Source: Sulfuricurvum sp. (GTDB lineage Bacteria > Campylobacterota > Campylobacteria > Campylobacterales > Sulfurimonadaceae). Taken from it: 60,498 nt of DNA. Each line of letters begins with the position of its first letter. The first letter of the stretch is position 1. A program made the position numbers and the translations under genes. Location of the stretch: NCBI RefSeq assembly GCF_028712165.1, contig NZ_JAQTQR010000003.1:1-60498 (forward strand). The letters run 5' to 3'. Below are positions 52,187 to 60,458 of this stretch, piece after piece. Under the pieces are notes generated by a model that was given only the letters and a program-made list of their open reading frames with translations, searched no databases and was not told where the DNA came from.

Positions 52187-52274
52187 TTAAAACGCTAATC
52201 GGAACTCGTCCCGATTAGCTACGTTAACACTGGGCTCTCTTCAGCAGAGTGCTCAAAATCACTTGTGATTTTTA
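52187..52274 (+). repeat. Three-hairpin intergenic repeat element, copy B
   Basis: Follows cheW. Stem 1 is CTAATCGG / CCGATTAG; then CTACGTTAACACTG; stem 2 is GCTCTC-TTCAGCA-GAGTGC; stem 3 is AAAATCAC-TT-GTGATTTT followed by T-rich sequence. The 36-base core (52219-52254) matches copy A at 25 positions, and many differences in stem 2 keep pairing. Orientation relative to the upstream gene is the same in both copies. Confidence 0.6.
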
Positions 52275-52307
52275 TATATCAACTTAAAATTATGGCACAA
52301 TATCGCC

Positions 52308-53615
52308 ATGAATGAAACACACTTTTTAAACCGCCGCCAAAAACTTCTGGATATGATGGAAGAAGGGGTGGCGATCATCACCTCTGCCCCTACCCAAATC
52401 CGTTCCAACGATACCGAATACTCATACCGCCAAAGCAGTGATTTTTATTATCTCTGCGGGTTTAATGAAGATAACTCTGTTCTTGTAATGATCAAAACTC
52501 CCGAATCGACGAAAACGATCCTCTTTGTGGAAGCATACAATGCCGAACATGCACTATGGAACGGCGCACGTTTGGGTGTGGATGGTGCACGCGAGTGTTT
52601 CAAAGTGGACGAAGTACATGATGTTGCTGAATATGCGGAATTGATCAAAGAGCTTTTGCGTGAGCATATCAATCTCTATATTGATCTCTACAGCGATTCT
52701 GCCAGACTTGATGAAGCGAAAAAAGCCGCACAATCACTTCATTCGACACGGGGCATTAAACGTCATATCCGCGCCATCCGTGATGTTACCTTTTTGATCC
52801 GCACGTTACGCCTTATTAAATCCGATGATGAGTTAGAGATGATTCGGCATGCTGTCTTGATCACTGCGGAAGCACATCATACCGCAATGCGCGAATGCCG
52901 TGCGGGAATGATGGAGTATCAGCTACAGGCCGACATGAGTTATGTCTTTTTAAACAGCGGTGCGATGAATGAAGCCTACGGGGCGATTGTAGCCGGTGGT
53001 AATAATGCCAATACACTCCATTACGTCGATAACCGCGATACATTGCGAGACGGTGATTTGGTACTGATCGATGCGGCGTGCGAGTGGGAACTCTATGCCA
53101 GCGATATCACCCGCACATTTCCGGTTAACGGCAGATTCAGCGATGCGCAGCGTGAAGTATACGAAAAGGTCCTCGATGTTCAGCTCCGCGTGATCGAAGC
53201 GATCAAACCGGGTGTAAAACGCGACTGGCTTCAAAAATACAGCGAAGAACTTCTCTGTGATGCATTAATAGAACTGGGCATTTTAAGCGGTGAACGTGAT
53301 GCCCTGATAGAAGCGAAAGAACACAAAAAATACGCTCCGCACGGGATAGGACACTGGATGGGACTGGATGTCCACGATCCGTGTCCTTATGTGGACGAAG
53401 AAGGGGAAAGTTTGGTATTCGTTCCGGGGATGGTGATGACGATTGAGCCGGGGATCTATATCCGAAGTGACGATGAATCGGTTGATGAAAAATATCGAGG
53501 AATCGGTATTCGTATCGAGGACAATATTCTCGTCACGGAAAGCGGATATGAGAACCTTTCCTCGATGATTGCAAAAACAGTCGAGGAGATTGAAAAGCGT
53601 TGTATTATGATATAA
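52308..53615 (+). CDS. pepP: Xaa-Pro aminopeptidase (PepP-like)
   Basis: Dimetal peptidase of 435 residues that removes the first residue before proline. The N-terminal aminopeptidase-P domain (FLNRRQKLLDMMEEG, SDFYYLCGF) is followed by the pita-bread domain with metal ligands in LIDAACEWELYASDITRTFP, GIGHWMGLDVHD, TIEPGIYI and GIRIEDNILVT. The length is as in E. coli PepP. There is no ribosome-binding site; CACAAT at 52297-52302 is five bases before the ATG and may be the -10 box of a leaderless mRNA. Confidence 0.93.
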   Translation: MNETHFLNRRQKLLDMMEEGVAIITSAPTQIRSNDTEYSYRQSSDFYYLCGFNEDNSVLVMIKTPESTKTILFVEAYNAEHALWNGARLGVDGARECFKVDEVHDVAEYAELIKELLREHINLYIDLYSDSARLDEAKKAAQSLHSTRGIKRHIRAIRDVTFLIRTLRLIKSDDELEMIRHAVLITAEAHHTAMRECRAGMMEYQLQADMSYVFLNSGAMNEAYGAIVAGGNNANTLHYVDNRDTLRDGDLVLIDAACEWELYASDITRTFPVNGRFSDAQREVYEKVLDVQLRVIEAIKPGVKRDWLQKYSEELLCDALIELGILSGERDALIEAKEHKKYAPHGIGHWMGLDVHDPCPYVDEEGESLVFVPGMVMTIEPGIYIRSDDESVDEKYRGIGIRIEDNILVTESGYENLSSMIAKTVEEIEKRCIMI

Positions 53616-53648
53616 TATTTGTATCAAATGATATAATATCTATATCAT
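53607..53648 (+). promoter_or_regulatory. Operator-like repeats and promoter of the wHTH-NTase module
   Basis: ATGATATAATAT occurs twice, 21 bases apart (53607 and 53628), and TATATCAT (53641-53648) is the inverted half-site, so ATGATATA-N5-TATATCAT-type palindromes form. Each copy contains a TATAAT -10 box. The winged-helix protein encoded just downstream is the obvious candidate regulator. The first copy overlaps the pepP stop. Confidence 0.6.
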
Positions 53649-53663
53649 AAAAGGGGATGCTAG

Positions 53664-53993
53664 ATGCTCGAAGTACTTTTCGGAACTAAAAATCGTGAAT
53701 TAGTCTTGCAATACATTCTCGTATTCGAAGAGGGATATGCGAGAGAAATCGCCCGTTTTTTTGACGTTACTCTCCCCTCTATCCAAAATCAGCTCGAAAA
53801 GCTCGAACAAGGGGGCGTACTGCTTAGTAAAATGTCGGGTAGAACACGACGCTATTTTATCAATCCCCGATATGCTTTTTTAAACGAACTTACAGCTTTA
53901 TTGGAAAAAGCGAGAGAGTATTACGATCCAAAAACCAAAGAGCTGTTAACTCTACAACGCAAACGCCCGCGCAGACCTGAGAAACCGTTATGA
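53664..53993 (+). CDS. Winged-helix DNA-binding protein (ArsR-like), module partner
   Basis: Protein of 109 residues. It has a helix-turn-helix with wing at about 20-70 (EEGYAREIARFFDVTLPSIQ then NQLEKLEQGGVLLSKMSGRTRRYFINP) and a basic, Pro-rich C-terminus (RKRPRRPEKP). It probably binds the repeats directly upstream. AAAGGGG precedes the ATG. The stop overlaps the start of the nucleotidyltransferase gene by four bases. Such wHTH-NTase pairs resemble reduced AbiE-type toxin-antitoxin operons. Confidence 0.75.
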   Translation: MLEVLFGTKNRELVLQYILVFEEGYAREIARFFDVTLPSIQNQLEKLEQGGVLLSKMSGRTRRYFINPRYAFLNELTALLEKAREYYDPKTKELLTLQRKRPRRPEKPL

Positions 53994-54538
53994 AACCTAT
54001 CAAAGAGATGAGCATGATGGAACTCGGCGGGTTTTTATGCGACAGGCTCAAAGCTAACGATATCCCTGTCGTCCTTTCAGGTGGTTCGTGTGTTGAAATA
54101 TACAGTCGAGGGGAATATACCTCGTACGATATAGATCTCATCAATCAATACAATACTCAATTCAAAAAGATTAAAAAAGTGATGGATGAGTTGGGATTTA
54201 GAGAGAAAGATCGCTATTTTATCCACGAAGATACACACTTGTTTGTCGAATTTCCATCCGGTCCGTTGGGTGTCGGAGATGCTCCGGTGACTGAGATCGC
54301 GGAAATCGATACCGAAGCAGGAGTGCTTCGGCTGTTAACGCCGACTGACTGTATCAAAGACCGCTTGGCGGCGTACTATCACTGGAAAGATGAGCAGAGT
54401 CTCCATCAAGCAGTCTGGGTTGCTCAACAGAATCCTTTTGATCTTAAAAATATTGAAACATGGTCGAAAAAAGAGAGAGCAGAAGATAAATTTAAAAATT
54501 TTGTACAAATGCTAAATGAGTCTAAAGACAATAGTTGA
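53990..54538 (+). CDS. Nucleotidyltransferase-fold protein (AbiEii/DUF6036-like)
   Basis: Protein of 182 residues. VVLSGGSCVEIYSRG followed by TSYDIDLI gives the Gly-Gly-Ser and Asp-x-Asp pattern of polymerase-beta-like nucleotidyltransferases, and LLTPTDCIKDRLAAYYHWKD is common in AbiEii-like and DUF6036 proteins. It is shorter than AbiEii (about 300 residues). It overlaps the winged-helix gene (ATGA), so they form one operon. A toxin or RNA-modifying role is inferred from the family. Confidence 0.7.
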   Translation: MKPIKEMSMMELGGFLCDRLKANDIPVVLSGGSCVEIYSRGEYTSYDIDLINQYNTQFKKIKKVMDELGFREKDRYFIHEDTHLFVEFPSGPLGVGDAPVTEIAEIDTEAGVLRLLTPTDCIKDRLAAYYHWKDEQSLHQAVWVAQQNPFDLKNIETWSKKERAEDKFKNFVQMLNESKDNS

Positions 54539-54606
54539 ATACGAAGGGAAACTATAAAATTTATTTCCCTTTTCTATAATAGATTTGTAAAATTCCCACT
54601 TACACA

Positions 54607-55032
54607 TTAATTGTAGCTATAACTCCATCCGCTAAGCCCATCTTTCGCCTCTTTAAATCCTTCTGAATCTCCTAGAAAATCGATTATATGCAACAGAGTC
54701 CACGGAATCGTGTTGGCTTCGGCGTCATCGATGATATGTTTGGGCATTGGGGTTTCTTGGGTTGTCATGGCAAATGCGATACGCTCTCGGTTGCTTAGAA
54801 CATGGCTGGTTGCGGTAATTCCAAGCTCGCGACAGAATTTTTCCAAGATGAGAGGTTTTACCTCTTCTGGGATCACATCGGCAGTGTTGAGGATAATGGT
54901 GAAATGGATCGGGAGCTCATCCACCATCATCGATGGGGATGCCATCAATATGTACTCGACATTTTCGAGCAGTTTAGTGATCTCTCCTGATGAGAGATAG
55001 CTGTTGATTTTGAGGGCTTTCATCTCTTGCAT
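54607..55032 (-). CDS. Hypothetical protein, second gene of a minus-strand pair
   Basis: Protein of 141 residues with no signal peptide or membrane segment. It has an ELPIHFTIILNTADVIPEE segment and the C-terminal SGWSYSYN. The ATG at 55032 overlaps the upstream stop as TAATG and has AAGGA nine bases before it, which fits coupling better than the in-frame ATG at 55038. No family is recognised. Confidence 0.6.
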   Translation of the reverse strand: MQEMKALKINSYLSSGEITKLLENVEYILMASPSMMVDELPIHFTIILNTADVIPEEVKPLILEKFCRELGITATSHVLSNRERIAFAMTTQETPMPKHIIDDAEANTIPWTLLHIIDFLGDSEGFKEAKDGLSGWSYSYN

Positions 55033-55511
55033 TAACATTTTCCTTCTAATATTTTAGTGAGCAGGGATGTCATCCCGATATGGAGATTGTAGTTTGTGAT
55101 CGGGAAATCGACCCATTCATCGGAGAGATTGACACTGTAACCGCTGAGGTATTTTCCCAAAATCTCCAAATCGACGGGCTGATAGGAATCAGAATCGATT
55201 TTAGTCCGAAGAAGTTTACCTGCATCGTTGCTTTTTGCGAGAGTAAAAGCGAGGGTTTTAAGACTTAACAGATCGCACCAGCGGATAAAGAGTACGGGAG
55301 TCAGCTCCGTATGCGGATTTCCCTCAGGATCAAACAACAGATTCTGCTCTCGAAGAGGAATTAGCACACTTAAAACAGCCTCACAAAACGGCAGACTCTT
55401 TTGTCGCCAAAAAGGGGCTTCATCGCTACGAGCGAGTGCTGAGGAGACGGCACCAAGGATAGCAGCGGATTCACCCGATTTAAGCAGGGTATCTAGAGTG
55501 TGTAGAATCAT
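55032..55511 (-). CDS. Hypothetical protein, first gene of a minus-strand pair
   Basis: Protein of 159 residues, mostly helical, with FWRQKSLPFCEAVLSVLIPL, RWCDLLSLKTLAFTLAKS and a beta-rich end (VDFPITNYNLHIG). The arrangement vaguely recalls a helical region of type IV coupling proteins (TraD/IcmO type), but I cannot confirm this and no ATPase motif is present. AAAGGAGAGG precedes the ATG, so it is expressed. It is coupled to the next gene. Confidence 0.6.
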   Translation of the reverse strand: MILHTLDTLLKSGESAAILGAVSSALARSDEAPFWRQKSLPFCEAVLSVLIPLREQNLLFDPEGNPHTELTPVLFIRWCDLLSLKTLAFTLAKSNDAGKLLRTKIDSDSYQPVDLEILGKYLSGYSVNLSDEWVDFPITNYNLHIGMTSLLTKILEGKC

Positions 55512-55550
55512 TTACCTCTCCTTTTTTGGGTGTAACTTTAACCTTTTTTG

Positions 55551-55556
55551 TATAAT
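55551..55556 (+). promoter_or_regulatory. -10 box of the DUF445 gene
   Basis: TATAAT after a T-run (TTTTTTGTATAATAC), 28 bases before the ATG at 55585; AAAAGGAG is the ribosome-binding site. Confidence 0.5.
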
Positions 55557-55584
55557 ACCCGTATTAACAAAAGGAGATGTCTAT

Positions 55585-56283
55585 ATGGATAAAGGATGGA
55601 TAACGAATGCCGTTGCTGTTACAGTGATCGGGGCATCGTATATGGCTGAAGGCTCTGCTGCAACAGCATTGCGCAGTGCCGGACTGTTTGCCCTCTCCGG
55701 AGCAGTGACGAATCAACTCGCGATACATATGTTATTTGAGAAAGTTCCGTTTCTCTATGGCTCGGGAATTATTTTGGATCGTTTCGAATCGATCCGTATA
55801 GCCCTAAAAACACTCATCATGGAGCAGTTCTTTACCCCAGAGAAAATTGAATCGTTTGTAAAATCACAGGAACGTACCATCGATTTGACTCCGATTATCG
55901 AACAAACCGATTTTACTCCGGCGTACAATGCATTGGTACGGAGTGTCATGGATTCATCTTTAGGTGGTATGATAGGGATGTTCGGAGGTGAAGCGATGAT
56001 CGCAAAACTCAAAGAGCCGTTTTTAGAAAAGATCAAGACCTCTACGATCGAGATTTCGCAAAGCGAGTCGTTTATAAATGCACTAAATGAGCATTTGCAT
56101 CAGGGCAGCGGTCATTTGACGGATACGATCGGTGAGATCGTTGAGTTACGATTGGCTGAATTAACCCCTGGGATGGTTAAAGAGATGCTCCATGCCCTGA
56201 TGAAAGAGCATTTAGGGTGGCTTGTCGTATGGGGAGGAGTCTTTGGAGGAGTGATTGGCATAGCGTCATCTTTACTACTCTAA
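55585..56283 (+). CDS. DUF445 family membrane-associated protein
   Basis: Protein of 232 residues. The N-terminal hydrophobic region (about 5-60) contains GAVTNQLAIHMLFEKVPF, the DUF445 signature, followed by helical repeats (FFTPEKIESFVKSQ) and a C-terminal membrane segment (about 210-230, GWLVVWGGVFGGVIG). Function is unknown; members are inner-membrane proteins. The ATG at 55585 is chosen for its AAAAGGAG; the frame is open further upstream over a region antisense to the 55032-55511 gene. Confidence 0.8.
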   Translation: MDKGWITNAVAVTVIGASYMAEGSAATALRSAGLFALSGAVTNQLAIHMLFEKVPFLYGSGIILDRFESIRIALKTLIMEQFFTPEKIESFVKSQERTIDLTPIIEQTDFTPAYNALVRSVMDSSLGGMIGMFGGEAMIAKLKEPFLEKIKTSTIEISQSESFINALNEHLHQGSGHLTDTIGEIVELRLAELTPGMVKEMLHALMKEHLGWLVVWGGVFGGVIGIASSLLL

Positions 56284-56301
56284 AAGATTTTACTAAAAAG
56301 A

Positions 56302-56332
56302 CTTGACAACAAGTGACTCAAAGTACTATAAT
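56302..56332 (+). promoter_or_regulatory. clpB promoter with HAIR-like (HspR) inverted repeat
   Basis: TTGACA (56303-56308) and TATAAT (56327-56332) are 18 bases apart. CTTGACA-N7-ACTCAAA (56302-56322) covers the -35 box and matches the HspR consensus CTTGAGT-N7-ACTCAAG at 11 of 14 positions. A further ACTCAA is at 56340-56345. Confidence 0.6.
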
Positions 56333-56358
56333 TCTTGTAACTCAATTAGGAGAATTTT

Positions 56359-58938
56359 ATGGCAAACAATATTTTTGAAAATCTTACTCATCAAATGACC
56401 GAGATGATCGAATCCTCGATCTCTCTGGCTTTACACAATAAAAACAGCGAAGTAGAACCGATCCATTTTTTATGGGCATTGTTGGCTAACAGCAATTCGC
56501 CGCTCAATCAAATGCTCAACAAAATGAGCATCGATAAAACGGCAATCGAGCTCGATGTTAAAAGTACGGCATCCAAACTCCCGAGTGCTTCTCACGTTAC
56601 CAAAGAGAGCATTCGTTTATCACGTAACTTTGCCCATTCGCTCGAAGTGAGCAGCGGAGAGATGGCAAAAAACGGTGACAGCTTTTTGGCGATTGACACC
56701 TATATTATTGCGAATCTTCAAAATGATCCGTTTAAAGCAATTTTAGGTAAATATGTCGATTTACGCGAATTGGCTAAAACGTTCGAAGCGTCTCGCGCAG
56801 GACAAAAGATCGAAAGTCAAACAGCAGATGAAAATCTCGAATCTCTTGCTAAATACGGGATTGATTTGACAAAAGAAGCGGCAGAAGGGAAACTTTCCCC
56901 TGTTATCGGACGGGATGAAGAGATCGGTCGTATGATGCAGATTTTGATCCGTAAAACGAAAAACAATCCGATTCTCCTCGGAGAACCCGGAGTCGGTAAA
57001 ACGGCACTTGTAGAAGGATTGGCACAGCGTATCTATAATAAAGAGGTACCTCTCAGCCTCCAAAACAAGCGGGTAATTACCCTGGATATGAGCGCATTGA
57101 TCGCCGGGGCAAAATACCGTGGAGAATTCGAGGATCGTCTCAAAGCGGTAATCGATGAGGTAAAAAAATCGGCGAATATTATCCTCTTTATCGATGAGAT
57201 TCATACCATTGTCGGTGCAGGAGCATCAGAGGGGTCGATGGATGCCGCCAACATCCTCAAACCGGCCTTGGCTCGGGGTGAATTGCACACAATCGGAGCA
57301 ACAACCCTCAAAGAGTATCGCAAATATTTTGAAAAAGATGCCGCGTTGCAACGACGTTTTCAGCCGGTTAATGTCGATGAACCAAGCGTAAATCAGACAT
57401 TGCAGATTTTACGCGGACTTAAAGAGCGTTTGGAAGCGCATCACAGTATCAATATCGCCGATTCGGCATTGGTAGCGGCAGCAAAACTTTCCGACCGTTA
57501 TATTAATGATCGATTTTTACCGGACAAAGCGATCGATTTGATTGACGAAGCTGCAGCAGAATTACGTATGCAAATTGAATCAGAGCCGAATGCATTGGCG
57601 AGTGTAAAGCGTACATTAACCAATTTAGAGGTCGAAAAAGAGGCTCTTAAAATGGAAGAATCGGTGTCAAATACCAAACGCCTCGAAGAGATTGAGCGTG
57701 AGCTTGCCGATGCGGGTGAAGAGCGACGCAGTCTGGAATCACAGTTCGCCCATGAAAAAGAGGTGTTCGAGCGGGTCGCTAAAATAAAAGCTGAAATCGA
57801 ATCCAAACGCCGTGAAGCCGAGAGTGCAAAACAAGCGGCTGATTTTAATAAAGCTGCCGAGATCGAATACGGGCAAATTCCTAAACTCTTCGAGGAAGAG
57901 AAAGCCCTCCAAGAGAAATGGAAAGAGATGGTCGCCGGGGGGACATTGCTCAAAAACAGTGTCGATGAAGCTTCTATTGCCGGAATCGTGAGCCGCTGGA
58001 CAAAAATTCCGGTCAACAAAATGCTCCAAAGCGAAAAAGAGAAAATCCTTCATATCGAAGATGAACTCAACCATGATGTTGTCGGTCAAGAAAAAGCGAC
58101 TCATGCGGTAGCGCGAGCGATCAAGCGCAATAAAGCAGGACTCTCTGATAAAAGCCGTCCTATCGGATCGTTCCTGTTCCTCGGACCTACAGGGGTTGGT
58201 AAAACGCAGACGGCGAAAACGTTGGCAAAATTCCTCTTCGACAGCAGTGAATCGATGATCCGTATCGATATGTCGGAGTATATGGAGAAACATGCGGTGT
58301 CACGTCTCGTCGGAGCACCTCCAGGGTACGTCGGATTTGATGAAGGGGGACAGCTTACCGAAGCGGTACGCCGTAAACCGTACAGCGTTATTTTGTTCGA
58401 TGAGGTAGAAAAAGCCCATCCCGATGTTTTCAACGTACTCCTTCAGGTGCTCGATGACGGACGTCTGACCGATAACAAAGGGGTAGTGGTTGATTTTACC
58501 AATACGATCATTATCTTGACCTCTAATATCGCCAGTGACAAGATCATGGCGCATCACGGTGACCCACACTTAGAAGAGATGGTCCTAGGCGAGCTTAAAC
58601 AACATTTCAAACCGGAGTTCTTAAACCGTTTGGATGATGTAGTGGTCTTTAATCCTTTGGGAGAAGCACAAATTCTCAGTATTGTTGATCTGTTCTTTAA
58701 AGATATTGCGGCAAAAGTAGAAGAGAGAAATATTACTCTTACACTCACCGATGCGGCAAAACGCTATGTTGCAGCTGCAGGATTCGATCCGGTATACGGT
58801 GCTCGACCGTTGAAACGGGCATTGTATGAGATAGTCGAAGACCGGCTTGCCGATTTGATCCTCGGCGGAGAGGTAGAAGAGGGCTCATTCGTTACATTTG
58901 ATGCGGTAGGGGACGAGATTAACGTTACTGTGGCATAA
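56359..58938 (+). CDS. clpB: ATP-dependent chaperone ClpB
   Basis: Hsp100 disaggregase of 859 residues that works with DnaK. The N-terminal Clp domain is followed by AAA1 ([15 protein letters not shown]), the long middle coiled coil (about 400-525), and AAA2 ([45 protein letters not shown]). The Tyr pore loop ([12 protein letters not shown]) is present. [10 protein letters not shown] and the C-terminal sensor-2 GARPLKRA are intact. A HAIR-like repeat in its promoter suggests heat-shock control by HspR. Confidence 0.97.
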   Translation: MANNIFENLTHQMTEMIESSISLALHNKNSEVEPIHFLWALLANSNSPLNQMLNKMSIDKTAIELDVKSTASKLPSASHVTKESIRLSRNFAHSLEVSSGEMAKNGDSFLAIDTYIIANLQNDPFKAILGKYVDLRELAKTFEASRAGQKIESQTADENLESLAKYGIDLTKEAAEGKLSPVIGRDEEIGRMMQILIRKTKNNPILLGEPGVGKTALVEGLAQRIYNKEVPLSLQNKRVITLDMSALIAGAKYRGEFEDRLKAVIDEVKKSANIILFIDEIHTIVGAGASEGSMDAANILKPALARGELHTIGATTLKEYRKYFEKDAALQRRFQPVNVDEPSVNQTLQILRGLKERLEAHHSINIADSALVAAAKLSDRYINDRFLPDKAIDLIDEAAAELRMQIESEPNALASVKRTLTNLEVEKEALKMEESVSNTKRLEEIERELADAGEERRSLESQFAHEKEVFERVAKIKAEIESKRREAESAKQAADFNKAAEIEYGQIPKLFEEEKALQEKWKEMVAGGTLLKNSVDEASIAGIVSRWTKIPVNKMLQSEKEKILHIEDELNHDVVGQEKATHAVARAIKRNKAGLSDKSRPIGSFLFLGPTGVGKTQTAKTLAKFLFDSSESMIRIDMSEYMEKHAVSRLVGAPPGYVGFDEGGQLTEAVRRKPYSVILFDEVEKAHPDVFNVLLQVLDDGRLTDNKGVVVDFTNTIIILTSNIASDKIMAHHGDPHLEEMVLGELKQHFKPEFLNRLDDVVVFNPLGEAQILSIVDLFFKDIAAKVEERNITLTLTDAAKRYVAAAGFDPVYGARPLKRALYEIVEDRLADLILGGEVEEGSFVTFDAVGDEINVTVA

Positions 58939-58946
58939 TCGCATTT

Positions 58947-59300
58947 ATGAAAACGATTGCGCTTCTCTTTATACTATTGTTACCGCTTTGGGGATGTACA
59001 GGAGATTGTATGACCTGTCATCCTGCATTGCTTAAAAATATCGATACCGACAAACGGCACAAACCGATGACGACGTGTATCAAATGCCACAGTGCCGATC
59101 CCGCTAAAATGGGTGATTGCGGAAGCGATTGTTTTGCCTGTCATCCGATTGCAAAAATTGAGGGAGCGAGGGTAGCGGAGCATGCGGTGATACGCGAATG
59201 CCGTGATTGTCATATGAAACTTAAACCCTCGGTAAAGATTGATTTGGAACCTAAAGGGCAATCGAATCAGCCTATGCTCAGGGATTTTTTGAAGCCCTAA
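58947..59300 (+). CDS. Tetraheme c-type cytochrome lipoprotein
   Basis: Protein of 117 residues. The signal peptide ends in LPLWGC, a lipobox with Cys17, and four CxxCH heme sites follow: CMTCH, CIKCH, CFACH and CRDCH. Additional His (HKPMTT, EHAVIR) could be distal heme ligands. It should sit in the periplasm attached to a membrane. The ATG has no ribosome-binding site; CATAAT is seven bases upstream, at the end of clpB, so it may be leaderless or rely on read-through. No partner oxidoreductase is nearby. Confidence 0.85.
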   Translation: MKTIALLFILLLPLWGCTGDCMTCHPALLKNIDTDKRHKPMTTCIKCHSADPAKMGDCGSDCFACHPIAKIEGARVAEHAVIRECRDCHMKLKPSVKIDLEPKGQSNQPMLRDFLKP

Positions 59301-59821
59301 GCGTAGATAGTTTTCATCGTTTTATCAAACCCGTCAATAATTTTTTGAAGAAGCTTTTGGGCTTCATTGATCATTTTTTCATCTGATTTGACATTTTTTA
59401 AACTGTGATCAAAGAGGTCAACGACCCCTTTTTTAGCATAGTTTTTCGTATTTTGATCACTGTTATTTAGATTTCCGATGAGTTTGGTAACATCGGATGC
59501 GATTTTATTGATCGGTGAGGTTTGGTTCTGATCTTCGAGTTCTTTCATGAATTTATCGATATACGGCTGTGCTTTTTTCATAAAAGCGTTGATCTCTTTT
59601 TGATCCTGAGCCGTAATACCGTTGCTATCGATATTAAATGAAAACGCCTGCATAGATGAAAACGAGAATGATTGTTCTTTAGAACTGTCCGAGGTTTTTT
59701 CACTCAAAGAGAGCGACTGCGTATTTTGAAAATTTAGAGAGAGGGTATCACCTGAACTTGTTTTCATTTGAATGCTGAGTTCATGGGAACGATATGCATC
59801 AAGAGAAGTGGCTGTTGTCAT
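59297..59821 (-). CDS. Hypothetical protein, Ser/Gln-rich N-terminus
   Basis: Protein of 174 residues. The N-terminal 75 residues are rich in Ser, Gln and Phe (NTQSLSLSEKTSD, EQSFSFSSMQAFSFN), and the rest is helical (DQKEINAFMKKAQPYIDKFM, LQKIIDGFDKTMKTIYA). No signal peptide or known domain is seen; such proteins occur in Sulfurimonas-like genomes without a known role. It overlaps the cytochrome gene tail to tail by four bases. Confidence 0.6.
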   Translation of the reverse strand: MTTATSLDAYRSHELSIQMKTSSGDTLSLNFQNTQSLSLSEKTSDSSKEQSFSFSSMQAFSFNIDSNGITAQDQKEINAFMKKAQPYIDKFMKELEDQNQTSPINKIASDVTKLIGNLNNSDQNTKNYAKKGVVDLFDHSLKNVKSDEKMINEAQKLLQKIIDGFDKTMKTIYA

Positions 59822-59967
59822 GATCTTACCTTATAGTGAGTATTGAATCTTTGTGACAATATCGGCCATATCTCAGATTGTTTTAACAAGCTTTTACGAA
59901 GCTTAACCGACCTTTAAGTAAAAATTGTCTATTATTGCGTGCTAAAAATTTCTAAAGGGAATGGCTT

Positions 59968-60102
59968 ATGAAAAGAACATACCAACCGCATAATACGCCA
60001 CGTAAACGTACCCACGGATTCCGTGCACGTATGGCGACAAAAAACGGCCGTCGAGTATTGAACGCTCGTCGTGCTAAGGGTAGAAAACGATTGGCTGTCT
60101 AA
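59968..60102 (+). CDS. rpmH: 50S ribosomal protein L34
   Basis: Basic protein of 44 residues: [18 protein letters not shown], then [20 protein letters not shown] and RKRLAV, which is the complete L34 sequence pattern. AAAGGGA precedes the ATG. It is followed after 11 bases by rnpA, the universal bacterial arrangement. A TATTATTG -10-like box lies near 59930. Confidence 0.96.
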   Translation: MKRTYQPHNTPRKRTHGFRARMATKNGRRVLNARRAKGRKRLAV

Positions 60103-60113
60103 ATAGCTTTTCG

Positions 60114-60458
60114 ATGCTAAAACTCCATAGTGAGTTTCAGCGTGTTTATCAGCGTGGGAAGAATGCGCACAGCACTTCGATCGCGTTGTTTTATCTCCCT
60201 TTAACGGGAGAAAAAAGAGTTGGATTTACGGCCAGTAAAAAAGTCGGTAATGCAGTAGTGAGAAATCGGTGTAAAAGACGCTTACGGGCTCTTTTTGACG
60301 AGTTTTCACCCAATGCGCAAGACGGATGGTACGTTTTTGTCGCCAAGAGAGGGTTATTTGACAACCCTTTTGATACGGTGCGACGCGACTGCAAATATGT
60401 TTTAAAACGGACGGGTGGCATGAGCGGAACAGGTGATGATAAGAATCTTCTTTCTTAA
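60114..60458 (+). CDS. rnpA: Ribonuclease P protein component
   Basis: Basic protein of 114 residues that assists the RNase P RNA in 5' maturation of tRNAs. The start HSEFQRVYQRGKNAHS and the signature FTASKKVGNAVVRNRCKRRLR-type RNR motif (about residues 38-58) are diagnostic. It follows rpmH and overlaps the yidD start by 23 bases. Confidence 0.95.
   Translation: MLKLHSEFQRVYQRGKNAHSTSIALFYLPLTGEKRVGFTASKKVGNAVVRNRCKRRLRALFDEFSPNAQDGWYVFVAKRGLFDNPFDTVRRDCKYVLKRTGGMSGTGDDKNLLS

Noticed and set aside
55228-55584. Upstream extension of the DUF445 frame
   Set aside because: It overlaps the minus-strand gene at 55032-55511, lacks a ribosome-binding site, and the family N-terminus begins at 55585 behind AAAAGGAG.
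59822-59967. Possible replication origin before rpmH
   Set aside because: No TTATCCACA-type DnaA boxes or AT-rich unwinding region were seen, and dnaA is not in the window. rpmH-rnpA is not a reliable origin marker in this group.
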